From assembly GCA_963556495.2 (NCBI GenBank), contig OY747723.1:18846001-18910000 (forward strand): 64,000 nt of DNA, written 5' to 3'. Made by a program: the position numbers and the translations under genes. Shown here piece after piece: positions 1-11,286 of the stretch. The notes under the pieces were generated by a model. The model had not been told where the DNA came from, did not search any database, and saw nothing but the letters and a program-made list of their open reading frames with translations. This stretch comes from Valencia hispanica (taxonomy: Eukaryota > Chordata > Actinopteri > Cyprinodontiformes > Valenciidae). Every line of letters starts with the position of its first letter. The first letter of the stretch is position 1.

Positions 1-784
1 TTCTTTGACCCTGACACTGTTCCTCTCAAATGGGACCCTGTAAAGTTGCTTCATGGTCCTGTTGTGCTTTACCAAGATCCGTTTGATAGTTGTGATGCTT
101 ACTCGATTCATGTTGTTGAATACTTGCCTATCTGCAAGTATTTGTTGCTGTAGCTGGTGGAGACGGATTGCATTGTTTGCTCTGACTAGGTTCACTATGG
201 CAAGTTCCTGCTGTTGGGCTAACAGGCGTTGGCGTCCACCCCCAGTAGGTCTTCTAGCCATTCTGTAGAAAAATGCAACCACAAATTGTTCTCGTCTGCT
301 TCTTTTTTACAGTACGGTGTATACTGAACTTTACTGTATTTACCATACACAGTACTGAAACATCTCAACACGTTACTGTATCAAGGTATGTTTCACAAAA
401 CTACCACTTTTGTTGAAAAAGGAGCATTAGCCACCCTGGAATATAATACATGTGATACAGTAATGTGATATGGTACAGTACTGTAAATACTCTATACAGT
501 CTGAGTAGAGAGTTGAAGACATACCTGTTTTCCAGCCGGAATGTCCTTATTATGGATGCAACTGTGAAGCGGCTTAGATTAGGATGGACTCTCTGCACAG
601 TTTCCCTCATTGTCAAGCCATGGTTTATGACATGGTCCACCAAAGTTGCCCTTATGTCATCTGAAATAATGGTCCTTGCGTGGGCTCTTCGACCACGTCC
701 TCCTCTCTCTCTCTGTACTCCTCTCTCTCTCTGTCCTCCTCTTCCTCTTCCTCTGCCTCTGCCTCTAGGTCTCCCTGCCTCCAT
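1..784 (-). CDS. Tc1/IS630-like transposase, N-terminal part, two exons, runs off left edge
   Basis: The minus strand encodes the N-terminal DNA-binding half of a Tc1/mariner-IS630 superfamily transposase. Exon 1 (784-525) starts with a Met followed by a Gly/Arg-rich tail (repeated GRGR, RERG) of about 35 residues, then a helix-turn-helix-like segment containing TLVDHVINHGLTMRE and FTVASIIRTFR. Exon 2 (262-1) continues in frame with a Gly/Arg linker, a second helical segment (QQQELAIVNLVRANN, VSITTIKRIL) and the start of the region before the catalytic core (KQLYRVPFERNS). The joining donor is CAG|GTATGT at 525/524 and the acceptor CTACAG|AATGG at 263/262; the phase matches (AG|A). The DDE catalytic residues would lie outside the window. 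The visible frame has no stop or frameshift. The Arg/Gly tail may bind nucleic acid (inference). Family placement comes from my memory of similar fish proteins. Confidence 0.75.
263..524 (-). other. Intron of the Tc1/IS630-like transposase gene
   Basis: A 262-bp intron with canonical GT (524-523) and AG (264-263) ends. A pyrimidine-rich TTTTTCTACAG precedes the acceptor. It is AT-rich and carries repeated TACAGTA/TACTGTA motifs. Reading through it adds a nonsense tail and a stop, whereas removing it joins two segments that both look like this transposase family. Confidence 0.65.
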
Positions 785-2094
785 GCAAAGTTCTCAGAAT
801 TGCTTAACTGGGGCCTTTTTGTAGCTGGCTGATTGGTGTTCAGTTTTGTCAGTAAGTGTTTTCAGGTGTGTGTCTATGCCTTTTCAATTAACCAATGTGT
901 GTTGTATTTTGAATTGATGTGTTTTCCCAATGGTACCCTGAGATTTCATTTTTGAACTAAGTGTCTTATGCATGAAATAGTGTGTAGTGTCTAGGAGCAA
1001 GTGTGTCACAGAATTGCAACTAAAGTGCTAAGCAGCGCTTTTGTTTAAGGTATGGTTACACTTTGTTTAAGGTATAGTAACAACAACTTCAAGTTATGTT
1101 ACTTTGGTTTGAGCATGTGTCTATAGTGTTCAAGCAATGGGCAAAAACTATAAGTGAATTGGTTCAACAAGACAGCTCAAAACACAGATTTTCTTAATGG
1201 ACCAAAAGGTTTTTAATGGTTTGGATAATCCCTGCTAGGTCCTGTAGAGGAGGAATGGGGAGGGAGCCTGGGTTGTGTGGATAAGCAGCTGAGATAACCT
1301 GAGGAAATACCCCCCACGTCTCACAGAATCTCTTAGTTTTGTCTTTTTAATGTGTTATATTCTCCTGTGGTATGCAGTCAGGGCCTCTTCTAAGGCTGAT
1401 TTTGTTCTCCCCAAAGTTAAATATCAGAATAAAACATAACGCATCCATCCTCCTCTACTTAAATTTACCTCAATGAAAGTGCATTAAATCCATGATAGAA
1501 CGATAGAAAAAAACGTTAAACATTTTGCAAACCTGGGGGGAGGTTTACGTTCCACTAAGAAAGCAATTCTAAACGCATAACCAAAGCTACAATTTAATGA
1601 TTCTGATCAAAGCTTATTATATCCCAGACTGACCTTATCAAGACCTTAATCCAATTAAGACTGTCTCATGAAATGAAAATTGATGTCAACAGATTGTCAT
1701 TAAATCTGATTGAGCTTGAGCTATTTTGGAAAGAAAAACAGGTTGAATTTTCAGTCATCATTTGTAGGCTACAATGCTAGTAGAAGCATAACAAATGATG
1801 AAAAATGAAAGCCACATTTCCTTTATTTACAAAATGTTTTGAAAAAACTGAATGCCTCTCCTTCCACTTCATATTTATGTCCTACTTTGTATTGGCCTAT
1901 CGCATAAAATCACAATAAAATAATGCGACATCTTTGGTTGAAAACGTGACAAAAACATGAACAAGTTCAAGGGCTATGAATACTAAACAAGTCATGGTAT
2001 GTGATGGTAATATTCCTCTCAAAAGTCATGTTCTGACATTGGTTATATAACACCAGTATTCCAAAGGACTATCATCTATATGCTATACCCATAA
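785..2094. other. Probable 5' flank of the transposase element, then unique AT-rich DNA
   Basis: The first few hundred bases above the transposase start are probably its 5' untranslated and terminal region; I could not fix the terminal repeat. A duplicated phrase, tttgtttaaggtat, occurs near 1041 and 1065. Beyond about 1200 I see only unique AT-rich sequence and no credible gene. Confidence 0.4.
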
Positions 2095-2701
2095 AGCTGC
2101 TATGGCAAACCTGCAAAACAAGCTAGCTTAAAACATATTTTTCATGCCTCTTAACAAACTCCTAAAATTATATAACTATAAATATTTTGTGGAGATAAAA
2201 AATAAAATAAAATAACTAAGTGGTTCTGTCGCATTTAAGTTGTAAAAACCTTAGCCAATAACATTGCTCAGTCCGAATCCAACGATTGGAACATCCGATT
2301 GTCTGTCTCACCGGACAAGCTCACTTCCGCATTTACCTGGGTCCTCCACTAATTACGCGCTACCGCATTTTGCAACAGAACAACACTGGCGTGAGAGGTT
2401 CTCTGCTCAATAATGTCAGAGAAGGAGAAACAGCCGGCTGCTACAACTTCAACTTTAGGACAAACTGCCAGAGTCCCACAAAAAAAAATGCCATTGGAAG
2501 TTACGGAAAATAAAAAACGTTTCCGCCATATTAGTTCACAAAAACTACGACTGGTGTTTTTGCACTCTCTCGCTTACTCCGCCAATGCGCGTTGCAATAT
2601 CAAGGGGGCGTGGCCTAAGGATGATAGCCCATGTGAGAGGTGAGAGTTCCGTGACTGCGTTTATCTTGGAAAGCTTGTTCTGCAGATTCGGTATAGCAGC
2701 T
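2095..2701. mobile_element. TTAA-type miniature inverted-repeat element, copy A
   Basis: The left end AGCTGCTATGGCAAACCTGC and the inverted right end AGCTGCTATACCGAATCTGC form terminal inverted repeats of roughly 35 bp. A second copy with the same ends and interior lies at 36733-37248. The flanks here (ATAA left, TTGA right) look like a decayed TTAA duplication; copy B has perfect TTAA on both sides. This suggests a piggyBac- or Kolobok-type non-autonomous element. The interior carries an open frame at 2413-2643 on the plus strand (76 codons, containing KKRFRHISSQKLRLVF), and a related frame is open in copy B. I do not recognise the product. Confidence 0.75.
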
Positions 2702-2794
2702 TTGAAACTAAACTTCATAATTTATTTAAACTTGCTGTAGATTCAGTAACCTTGGCTTATTCAAAAATATAACTGAAAAAACCCAACAACAGAA

Positions 2795-3660
2795 CAGTTT
2801 GCTCTCACTGTGATTTCTAATTGCTTATAGAGAGAGATTTGAAGTTGAAAATATTGAAAATATTAGTTAATTAAATAAGTAAATAGGTCAGATTTACACA
2901 AAATTATTTAAAGAAAGTCACATTTAATAGCTTAAGAGTTTCTTAAAAAAACAGTTTGCTTTCACTGTGATTTTTAATTGCTTATAGAGGGAGATTTGAA
3001 GCAGAAAATATTGAAAATGTAAGTTATTTAAAGGGGGGGTATTATGCAAAATGGATTTTCTGAAGCTTAATATCCTGAGAACCTGTCTTTCCCTCATTAG
3101 AAACATGCCTGAAGTGTTGCTCTGACCCATTCACTCATGTTAGAGTGTTCTTTAATTCTCTGCTGGTAGTTCTCAGGGTTGCTGAAACGCCTGCTCCCAC
3201 CTATCCCTGCTTTTTCCACCCATCTCCTCCTCCGACCTTATGTACTCAGCCGAGAGCCTCACCCCTGCAGAGCTCCCCTACTCCTCTCCACCCCTTCAAC
3301 TCCGGCTGAGTAATTATAACACACCAGCTGCAGCTGCGCGTCTTTTGCACGGTATGTGACGAACTGAAGGGGGAGTGTCAGAAAGAGTAGGAGGGTCTTA
3401 GAGAGGCACAGGCGAAAATCAAGGTGTCCAATACGGAAGTAAATTTCTCTAAGGTGGATTTTTTTTATATGACGGACTTTTAAAAGACTTAAGGTGACAA
3501 TTTTATTGGAGTGTGCTATAGAAGGGTAATATGTGCCTGGAAGAAGCATAATACCCCCGCTGTAAATAAGTAAATAGGTCAGATACACAAAATTATTTAA
3601 TGGAAGTAACATTTAATGAAAGTGATGAAAGTAACATTTAAAAGCTTAAGTGTTGCTTCC
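2795..3660. repeat. Local tandem duplication (about 157-bp offset), second copy interrupted by an element
   Basis: Sequence from about 2795 to 2944 (cagtttgctctcactgtgat onward) is repeated from about 2952. The second copy is split: its left part ends at 3031 and it resumes at 3562 (aaataagtaaataggtca), running to about 3660. The copies differ at scattered positions, so the duplication is not very recent. Confidence 0.8.
3032..3561. mobile_element. 530-bp TTAA-flanked miniature element (Kolobok- or piggyBac-like)
   Basis: The terminal inverted repeat is AGGGGGGGTATTATGC on the left and AGCGGGGGTATTATGC as the reverse complement of the right end. The left flank is TTAA (3028-3031) and the right flank GTAA (3562-3565), one change from TTAA. 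The uninterrupted tandem copy just upstream reads through the same site with TTAA. No transposase frame lies inside. The G-rich TATTATGC ends resemble Kolobok-type ends in fish; that class is my inference. Confidence 0.75.
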
Positions 3661-4685
3661 AAAAAACATGGTGCCATCGTCTGGACCTTAAACACTCCAC
3701 ATGTATACAGTGAAAGTGTGCTTAGCCTTGAAATAAAATAATAATAATTATTATTATTATTTTCAAACTTTGTTTCTAAGTTGGGAACAAACAAAAACAA
3801 ACAAAAATTAAATCAGTCTTTTTCAAGATCTAAATGTTAGGATGAAGCTTAAACAAATGTAAGTGGACTGTTAACATTTTCCTCATGGCAGCTGATTAAT
3901 TCAACCTCTGTTTGTATTTGCATACTGTCTATTCGTTTCAGCGTCTGTGTGCTACAAGGTTACCTCGTCATATGGAGACGTACCTCAAGAGCTTATGAGG
4001 GCTGCGGTTTGTTTGTATGCAAGCGCAACGGATAAACAAAGACAAAAGAGGGAAAAGAGATGGGGGGGTAACAAAGTAGAAAGGAAAATAAATGCCAGCT
4101 GTCTGCTTTATCATGGTGATAATAATAAAAGGGACTTGGCAACAGACTCTTCAAGAAGTTGCACTAGAATATCTGCAGGAGCACATCACAACTCTGTGGT
4201 TGGGCCTTTTACCAAAGATTATAAGTACTGACAATCTCTTTTGTTGCACTTCTGTAACATGTTCAAGCGACAAAAATAAATGGCAGCTTTTGAAAGTTCT
4301 GATAAGTAGCTTAAGAAGGAACAGTGATGAGGGGTTTAATTTGTCAGCATGACCTTCAGATTTACGGGTCTGGTGAGCACTGATGACGAAATGCAAAACT
4401 GAACTGAATTACAAAGCAGCATGCATTCAACCAGGCTTTTTTTCAGCAAAATGATAGCAACTATAAGCTCTCATGATTTCTTCAAAATAAAACTAAAAAG
4501 GAAAAGCAATGAATGGAAGAACTACAGCGTAAGTACACCATTGCTGTTTCTTTAGAATTTAAAAGGGAAAGCAGCAACCAGATTCTGCACATGAAATGCT
4601 TTTATTAACTGATCATTAACAAGCATGATCACTTTTGGAAAAGCAGGAGTTTTGGCAGTATGCTGGTCTGGCGCATCCATGTGTT
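3661..4685. other. Unassigned sequence
   Basis: Nothing convincing here. There are short open frames around 3950-4350 on the plus strand, but they match no family I recognise and are not supported by splice or codon signals. Confidence 0.4.
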
Positions 4686-4882
4686 TACCAGCCACCTTAT
4701 TATATACATCTTGATGTTAATAGTTTGGACCCCTTTTTGCTTTCAAAACTACCCGAATTCTTCACGGCTTAGATTCAACAAGGTGTCGGAAACATTTTTC
4801 AGAGACATTGGTCTCTATTGACATGATATCATGTCAATATGTTGTTGATGCAGATTTGTAAGTTGCACATCATTTGCTAGGG
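4686..4882 (-). pseudogene. Tc1-like transposase relic, C-terminal end plus element end
   Basis: Read on the minus strand, this matches the end of a common fish Tc1-like transposase: the stretch specifying the last helices, then an AAAGGGGTCCAAAC motif that encodes the Lys-Gly-Gly-Pro tail, then the outer end (TAAGGTGGCTGGT). It is full of small changes and has no open frame. Relics of the same family lie at 53165-53715 and 59636-60028. Confidence 0.65.
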
Positions 4883-4969
4883 TGAAAAAACATTAGCAAT
4901 GACATTATAGGAGAACTTGTCATTGGCGATCAATCCAGAAACGGATGTAAGGTCATTTTTAAAATAATT

Positions 4970-5560
4970 TATTGCTCATGATTCTGCAGTGAGAAAGATT
5001 ACAGAGAAGGGGAAAACATTTAACTTAGTTGCCAGTCTTCTTCTCCCTGGAAAATAAATACCAGAGTCAGTGGAATGCCAAGAGAAACTGCTAAAAATCC
5101 AAGAGTGGAATCTCAGACTATGCTGACCTCAGGTAGCCTGGTAAAAATGTAAGTTCAGGAAAGTAAAATAGCCTAACACAGTTGTGGAAGTTTGAATTAG
5201 TTGAATGGGTTGCAAGGATAAAGCCTCTTCTTTCTTAAAAAAATCTGGCAGCACATCTAAGGTTTGCAAAGTTGTTCCTAACTAACCCACAAGACTGTGC
5301 CTTGGGTAGATGAGGCCGAAATAGGCTTTAATGCAGGTAAACGTGTTGCAATGGCCCAGTCAAAGCCCAGACCTTAACCTAAAATGGAATACTGTGGCAT
5401 AACCTTTAGGATAGAAATGTCATTTAGACGATTTGGGCTACATTTCCTTCAAACAAATGTGATGGATTGATAACATAATACGGAAAGTGACTACGAAGAG
5501 GGATTGCTGCAAAATGTGGATCTACAAGTTACTAATTTATAGGTTGTAACCTTGATTTTC
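4970..5560 (+). pseudogene. Tc1-like transposase relic with internal deletion
   Basis: Several blocks match a fish Tc1 transposase in order: a helix-turn-helix block near 4975-5060 (catgattctgcagtgagaaa), a block near 5080-5160 (ccaagagtggaatctcagac), a block around 5200-5290 (aaagcctcttctttcttaaa) and the motif caatggcccagtcaaagccc near 5350, which encodes the WPSQSPDLNP signature around the catalytic Glu. The middle of the catalytic domain, with the first two Asp residues, is missing and frames are broken throughout. An old, dead copy. Confidence 0.7.
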
Positions 5561-5590
5561 ATACACAGCTTTTCCATTTTGGCTTAATCT

Positions 5591-7062
5591 CTGTATCATA
5601 AATAATGAAGAGTGAAAGCTGTTTATATACAGACGCGGTTAGATTAAAACATTTTTCAAACCTACTAAAGACAAGAAAATTTTGATGATGTCCAGGCATG
5701 TAAATCTGTAGAGCGGAAAGAAGATATACTTACCTCTTACCATGACTGTGCATCAGCTGGACATGTGACAAACAAGGAATGTCAAATCACCTTTCTCTTC
5801 AAAATAAACCACATGTAACCATATGCTTAAAAGATTCCTTTTTTATCCTTTTCTCCTGGTTTAAACTGTTAAAATAGACCAAAATGACAAATACTGCATT
5901 CCTCACACTCAGTTTATTCTAAACAATTCATTTTTCTGCATCCCTTTTAAATATTTCCAATGTCATACCCTAAACAGGTGTGTGTGTGTAGGTGGGCGTG
6001 AGTGTGTGGATTAATAGGTGCCAACATGAATGTCGAGGTCTTTTTAGCATTTCAGCAATTCTGGTGACCACCAACAGCATTTGACTGAGGGTAGCTGCAC
6101 TTGTGAATGCACAGTGTTTCCACAACCATGTCAGATACAGTAAATACCAATTAATTACTCTCATTAATTTCCATGGGGATTGCAAAGCTTGAGTAGGGGC
6201 TGAGTCTGCTGACCAAAGGCTGATGAATAAGTGGAAAGATAGCCAGTTAGTTTTATAATGCCACCAGCGAGTTGTGATGACGGTGGCAGCAATGAACCTC
6301 TTATTGCTTCTCTCAAACCAGAAGCCCCTCTGTGGACCATAATCACCACATTTGTTGGATGCTGAGACTCCAAGAAAACGTTAATGACCCTGTAAACAAG
6401 AGAGTTCTGTCTGCATAGCTTGCACATTGCTAAATGTCAAGAAAAAGAGTGAGACGGAGGTATTAGGTGAAAAAAAAGGAGTGGGTTCTGGTTTATTTTG
6501 CACAAGACTGGGTTTCTTTTTGTGAGAGACAATAAGAGGAAGATAGGAGAGGCAATCAGCTGAAAGGAGTGAGTTCCACTCTCATCCATTTGGGAGTTTC
6601 CTTTATATCCATAACTTGCTTGAGTGAAGGTTTCGTATCATGTATGTGCATAAAGACCAAGATACTTTCTGCTACCAGAATCAATCAGTGTGTGTCCATG
6701 CACAGCTAAATCAGGCTATGGAAAAAATTGAGCTTATACCTTATCCAGAATGGGAGCCTTTATCTGAGTGTACATGTTCAGTAAGAAAATCAAATTATTG
6801 AATGAAGTGCGTTTGACCTTGCGACAGTAGGTGGCCACACATGCCCTTTCATGCTGGCATTCTTCCGGTTGGGCTATAGCGTCACACAAAAAGTAAAGAA
6901 ATGCTGGCTGCAGTGAAGCAGGTGGACTAAGAGCGGGATATGCACAATGAGCAAAGAAATGGACAACAACAACACTGTAGCACAGTACATTTGGTACATA
7001 CTGTATTTTTTTGTGTTACCCTTCTACTGTGTTGTCGTTCCGTTCGATTAACATGGGATGCT
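5591..7062. other. Unassigned sequence with a short GT-rich run
   Basis: AT-rich unique DNA. A brief gtgtgtgtgt run lies near 5982. Minus-strand open frames at 5970-6430 show no family signature. Confidence 0.4.
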
Positions 7063-7185
7063 GTTTACATGCAGAGAAATTTGTTTTTTTAAACTACATT
7101 ATCTGGATGTCGATTTGGAGTAGGCGAGTTCGGTTTGATTTCAGTCGGACTAATGATATAATTCGGTTTTCTCTTGCATGTAAAC
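7063..7185. repeat. 123-bp palindromic element with GTTTACATGC ends
   Basis: GTTTACATGCAGAGAAAT at 7063 is inverted at 7170-7185, whose reverse complement is GTTTACATGCAAGAGAAA. This makes a short inverted-repeat unit typical of tiny miniature transposons. No clear target duplication was found. Confidence 0.5.
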
Positions 7186-7699
7186 TCCCTGAATGTTTTT
7201 ATTTCCTAAGGTCATCAGGAAACGAAGTAATCCATTGAAGGTGGGTAAGCAATTAAAATGTAACTTTACTTTCAGAAAAAGGGGGAATAGGGTTAAGGTT
7301 GTCTCGAGTGCTCAAAAGGTACTTATTATGATATCTGGTTCTTGGATATGGTTTTGAATATTTTCTTCTCTATGTACTCTGTAGTGGCATTACATCCTTT
7401 CATTTTTACTTAGCAATTGTTATTTTTTGCTGCCTGCCAGTACACAGCAATTTACAGCAAATCAAATTATCTGGTAATGTCCTACGATTATTGTGTCCTG
7501 TTAGAAAAACGTTCCAAAATGTGCCCTTGGCATAGAGACAGAAGCAAAATACCTATAAAAAGTACCAGCTAGATAGCAAGCAATTGCAATTGCATGCTAC
7601 CAAAGGAATCACTCCCTTAAAATAAGAAACCTCCAGCAGAACCAAGCTCAGTATACATTGAATGTGTCAAGAAAGAAGATATCATGTTGTCTTTAAGCT

Positions 7700-8480
7700 T
7701 CTGACCCACATGCAGAACACAATACAAAGACCGGAGCAGATTTTAAAAATGTTTATTGTAAACAGGTGATAAAGGTAAATAAAGGTAAGGTAAATAGGTG
7801 ATTTTGAGAATGATGACAGAAACTAGCTAGGGAACCATCCCGGCGGAAACCGGGAACGATGGCACAGCAGAGAGGTAAGTCCAGAGCTAAATAGCAATCT
7901 GATATGGATGATGATTGGGTGGAGCTCACTATTGAGGTTGAGTGATGAAGCCAGAGAGGGGTAAGAGTCTGAGGGTGTACATGGGTGTTTATTGGTGGAA
8001 GATCCAGGTAAATGGAATGCCATAAGTTGAGGTTGGAGGTAGACGGTCAGAGACTTCCTGGTTGTGAAGTAAGCTGCAGGCTGAAGAACTGCCAAACATG
8101 GAATGGTTTCAAGGGCATCAATGATGATGAAGACAGGCGACTAAGGATTCTGGCATTTAAGTCAGTGGGGTAACCTTAAAAGGAGTACAAGGAAATATTA
8201 GCAAGAGGTAAGCGCAGGGTTCAGTAGGGTTCAGTAAAGCACAACAATCTCAGGGAACTCAGAAGGCTAGAGGTACCATGGAAGGCTAACAATCAGGCAC
8301 TGAATGTTTGGCAGCCAGCTTCTTATAAAGCCGGCGCAGGTAGATCAAGCAGTTGAATCTAGCCTGCAGCAGTGATGGACAGCTTCTGTGTCTGGCAGTG
8401 ACCCCTGGAGAAGCTCACTGGGAAGTGAAGGAGAGGAAACAGAACAAACACCACACACCCTAACACCCCAGACTCGTGAC
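7700..8480. repeat. Unclassified interspersed repeat, family R1, copy 1
   Basis: It begins near gacccacatgcagaacac and ends near ccccagactcgtgaca. Two relatives are at 30430-30962 (gactcaaacgcagaggac ... cccagaactgtgaca) and 61027-61380 (gacccgaatgcagataac). The shared opening motif and GTGACA-type ending suggest one fish repeat family; I could not assign its class. No coding capacity is evident. Confidence 0.45.
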
Positions 8481-9884
8481 AGAAGACAAATCTGAATACA
8501 CAAGTACTTAAAACCAAGCAGAGTACACAACCATAGGGGCAGTAGTAGCTCAGGTAATGTCTTACTCCAGGAAATATATTCTGCTCCTGGATAAGGAGTA
8601 CGTCCTTAGGGAAAGAAAACAAAGGGTACACATAGTTAATAGCAGCAATAACTCCATTAATGGCTCATTTATTTCTTTAGTGCTTTTCTCTGTCTTTACC
8701 TCTTGCTGTTTCTCCATTCAAGTCATTGTTTAATGTTATTTCAGTCAAGTTGTGGATACCACTTGGTTCTATATTTTGGATTCACTGTTCGCAGTTTAAT
8801 TTAATGCTTTCTTCGGGAGCATAGCAATCATAGATCACTTATGTTAGAAGGATTTAGATGCAGCAAACTGTGTAAACCAGAGTCATCTTTTAGACCCATC
8901 GAAAGAAAAATATGAACTGCTTTTCTGGTGTTGGACAAATATCCAGTAATAGCTTATAAGTGCAAAAATCACAAATACAACAACTAGTGATGCCAAATCA
9001 AAGAAATGCTGTGAAATAAAATAAAATAACTTGTCTTGTGCTGACTTTTAATCTTTTGTTACTTACCTTTGGATATTAGCAAATATTCTCTAAAGATTAC
9101 CTTGAGTTACCCTTGAAGTAGGCTAGAAACATAGGGCCTTGGACTGGAAATATCTGATTTATTTTAATTCTTAGAATATATTGAACATAAAAATGTATTC
9201 TTTAAAGTTACAATTAAATTCAGCATCTAATATTTTTATTTACAGAATTTCCCAAAGGTTAGAAAAGATGTACAGAGGACTAGAAACATATACAACAAAA
9301 TGGACTGACTGTAACACAAAATCAACAGCTGTTTTTATCTCAAGAAGATTCCACAGAGTCCTAATATAGTATTATTCTTCAAGCTTAACGCTCTCCTTCT
9401 TGTATTTTTTTGACATTGGCATCAATTATTACGATTTTGTTGCTGTGAGGTCTTCTGGAGAAATTGTGTTTCCAAGGGGTGAGTGGGGTATCAAATTATC
9501 ATAGTGTGCACAGAAAGGCAACAAACAGGCCTCATCTTGCAATCAGTGGAGCTTCAGTCATTTGTCACAATGAAGATGAAAAGAAGAAGACAAACAACAC
9601 AAACTACACCCAACCGGTGCTGTTTTTGTTTTGATTCAGGCATGGCTCTGTGAGAGTCGGAGACGGCCGTCTGAGCACTAGCACCAGAGGCAGATGATGT
9701 TCTTGGGGGTCATTAATTAACTCATCCAGAGCCTTTATTAGCTCCTTAATGGATCTGGTTAGAGCATATCAGGAGCTTGATTACCTCCCGTTGGCTACGG
9801 GAAGAGATTGATTATCCATCTGGGTGTGCGTGCGTCTGTGTGTGTGTTAGATATCTGAAACTGTAATGTCCTTCTCACAGACAC
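8481..9884. other. Unassigned sequence; 9640-9820 possibly conserved
   Basis: No gene or element ends were found. The stretch near 9700-9800 is rich in TAATTA-type homeodomain-like words and lacks repeat features. It is followed by a GTGTGT run near 9825-9848. Confidence 0.35.
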
Positions 9885-10215
9885 TGGTTTTACAAAGTAT
9901 TTGTCCCCTTAAAGAATTCTTCTGTATGTGGCTCAGATCATCAAAACAACGTTAAAATCTGAAATGAGTTTTCAAATAATTAAATTTTTAAGGTTAGAAA
10001 AGCTATCCAAGCAAAACTAACCTTTGTGATTATTAGCGATGAGTCTTTCACGTCACTGTCAAGGAATGTTTCTTCATTCTTCATTGTAAATTGTTCTAAC
10101 TGAGCGGGATTGTAAGGTTTTTAATAATCAAAAGCATGTCTAAAGTCATGCCACAGCATCTGGATCAGTTTAACATCCAGACTTTTAGGTTTACATTTAT
10201 AAGGTCATCATTTGG
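9885..10215 (-). pseudogene. Tc1-like transposon relic, one end and N-side of transposase
   Basis: The outer end (tttacaaagtatttgtcccc) and the block aaagtcatgccacagcatct near 10140 match a common fish Tc1-like element read on the minus strand; the latter block encodes the MLWHDL region following the catalytic Glu motif. No frame remains open. A fragment ending in tttttcacggcactgta at 16405-16441 resembles the opposite end of the same kind of element. Confidence 0.55.
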
Positions 10216-11286
10216 AAACTTTTTTTGGGGGGGTATTTACTGGGGTTATTGTTGAACTAAAATAATTCAATTATCTTTATGTATATAGCGCCAACTCACA
10301 ACACATCATCTCAAGGTACAAAAAAAGTAATTTCAATTCCATTGTACATACATTCCAGTTATTCCTTCAGTTCATTAGTCTAATCAGTTTAACAGTGTTT
10401 TATCTAAGGAAACCCAGCAGATTGCATTGAGTTATCGACTTGCATTCACTCCTCCCGGACGAACATGTAGTGACTGTGGACAGTCGCCGGCATTCTGTCG
10501 TTGACTTCACAGCAATCGTTCATACTGAGCAAGCATGTAGCAACAGTGGGGAAGAAAATAAATCCCCTTTAATAGGACAAAAACTCCAGCAGAACCTGGC
10601 TAAGCACAGGCGGCCATCTGCCATGACCGACTGGGGGTTTGGGAAGACAGACCAGAGACAGAAATAAACAAAATAACTGATGAGTATTTTTTATGTTAAA
10701 GAAAGTAAAATTTGATAACAGGACACAAGAGCAAACAGTTACTGGGAGCATCATCACAGCCGATGCCCCCCTTCAACAACGCATCACAGCTGAACAGAGC
10801 GCCAGACGAGGTGAAGCTTTTATGAAGAGGAAAAACACTCGGAGAAACCACAGTTAACAGTTGAAATAACAGCAGGTAATGTAATTAAAGAGTAACAGAA
10901 GAGAGAACTAGCAGAGTGAAGAAAAGTGGTCAGTCTGTCCTCAAACAGCCTCAATCTATAGCAGCACAACTACAGAGATAGCTCAGGATAACCTAAGCCA
11001 CTCTAACTATAAGCCTTATCAGAAAGGAAAGTTTAAAGCCTGGTCTTAAAAGTAGACAGAGTGTCTGCCTCGGACTAAAACTGGGAGCTGGTTCCACAGG
11101 AGAGGAGCCTGATAACTAAAATATCTGCCTTTCATTCTACTTTTAGAAATCCTAGGAACCACCAGTAAACCTGCAGTCTGAGAGTGAAGTGCTCTGTTAG
11201 GAACATACTATATGGAACATTTAGATCTCTGATGTATGATGGAGCTTGGTTTTTAAGGGCTTTATATGTAAAAAGGAGGATCTTAA

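Noticed and set aside
465..824. 119-codon plus-strand open frame rich in Leu/Pro
   Set aside because: Antisense of the transposase exon 1; its composition comes from the reverse of the Arg/Gly codons.
3259..3800. Two minus-strand open frames over 65 codons
   Set aside because: They cross the right boundary of the miniature element at 3561 or lie in AT-rich repeats; no domain or codon pattern.
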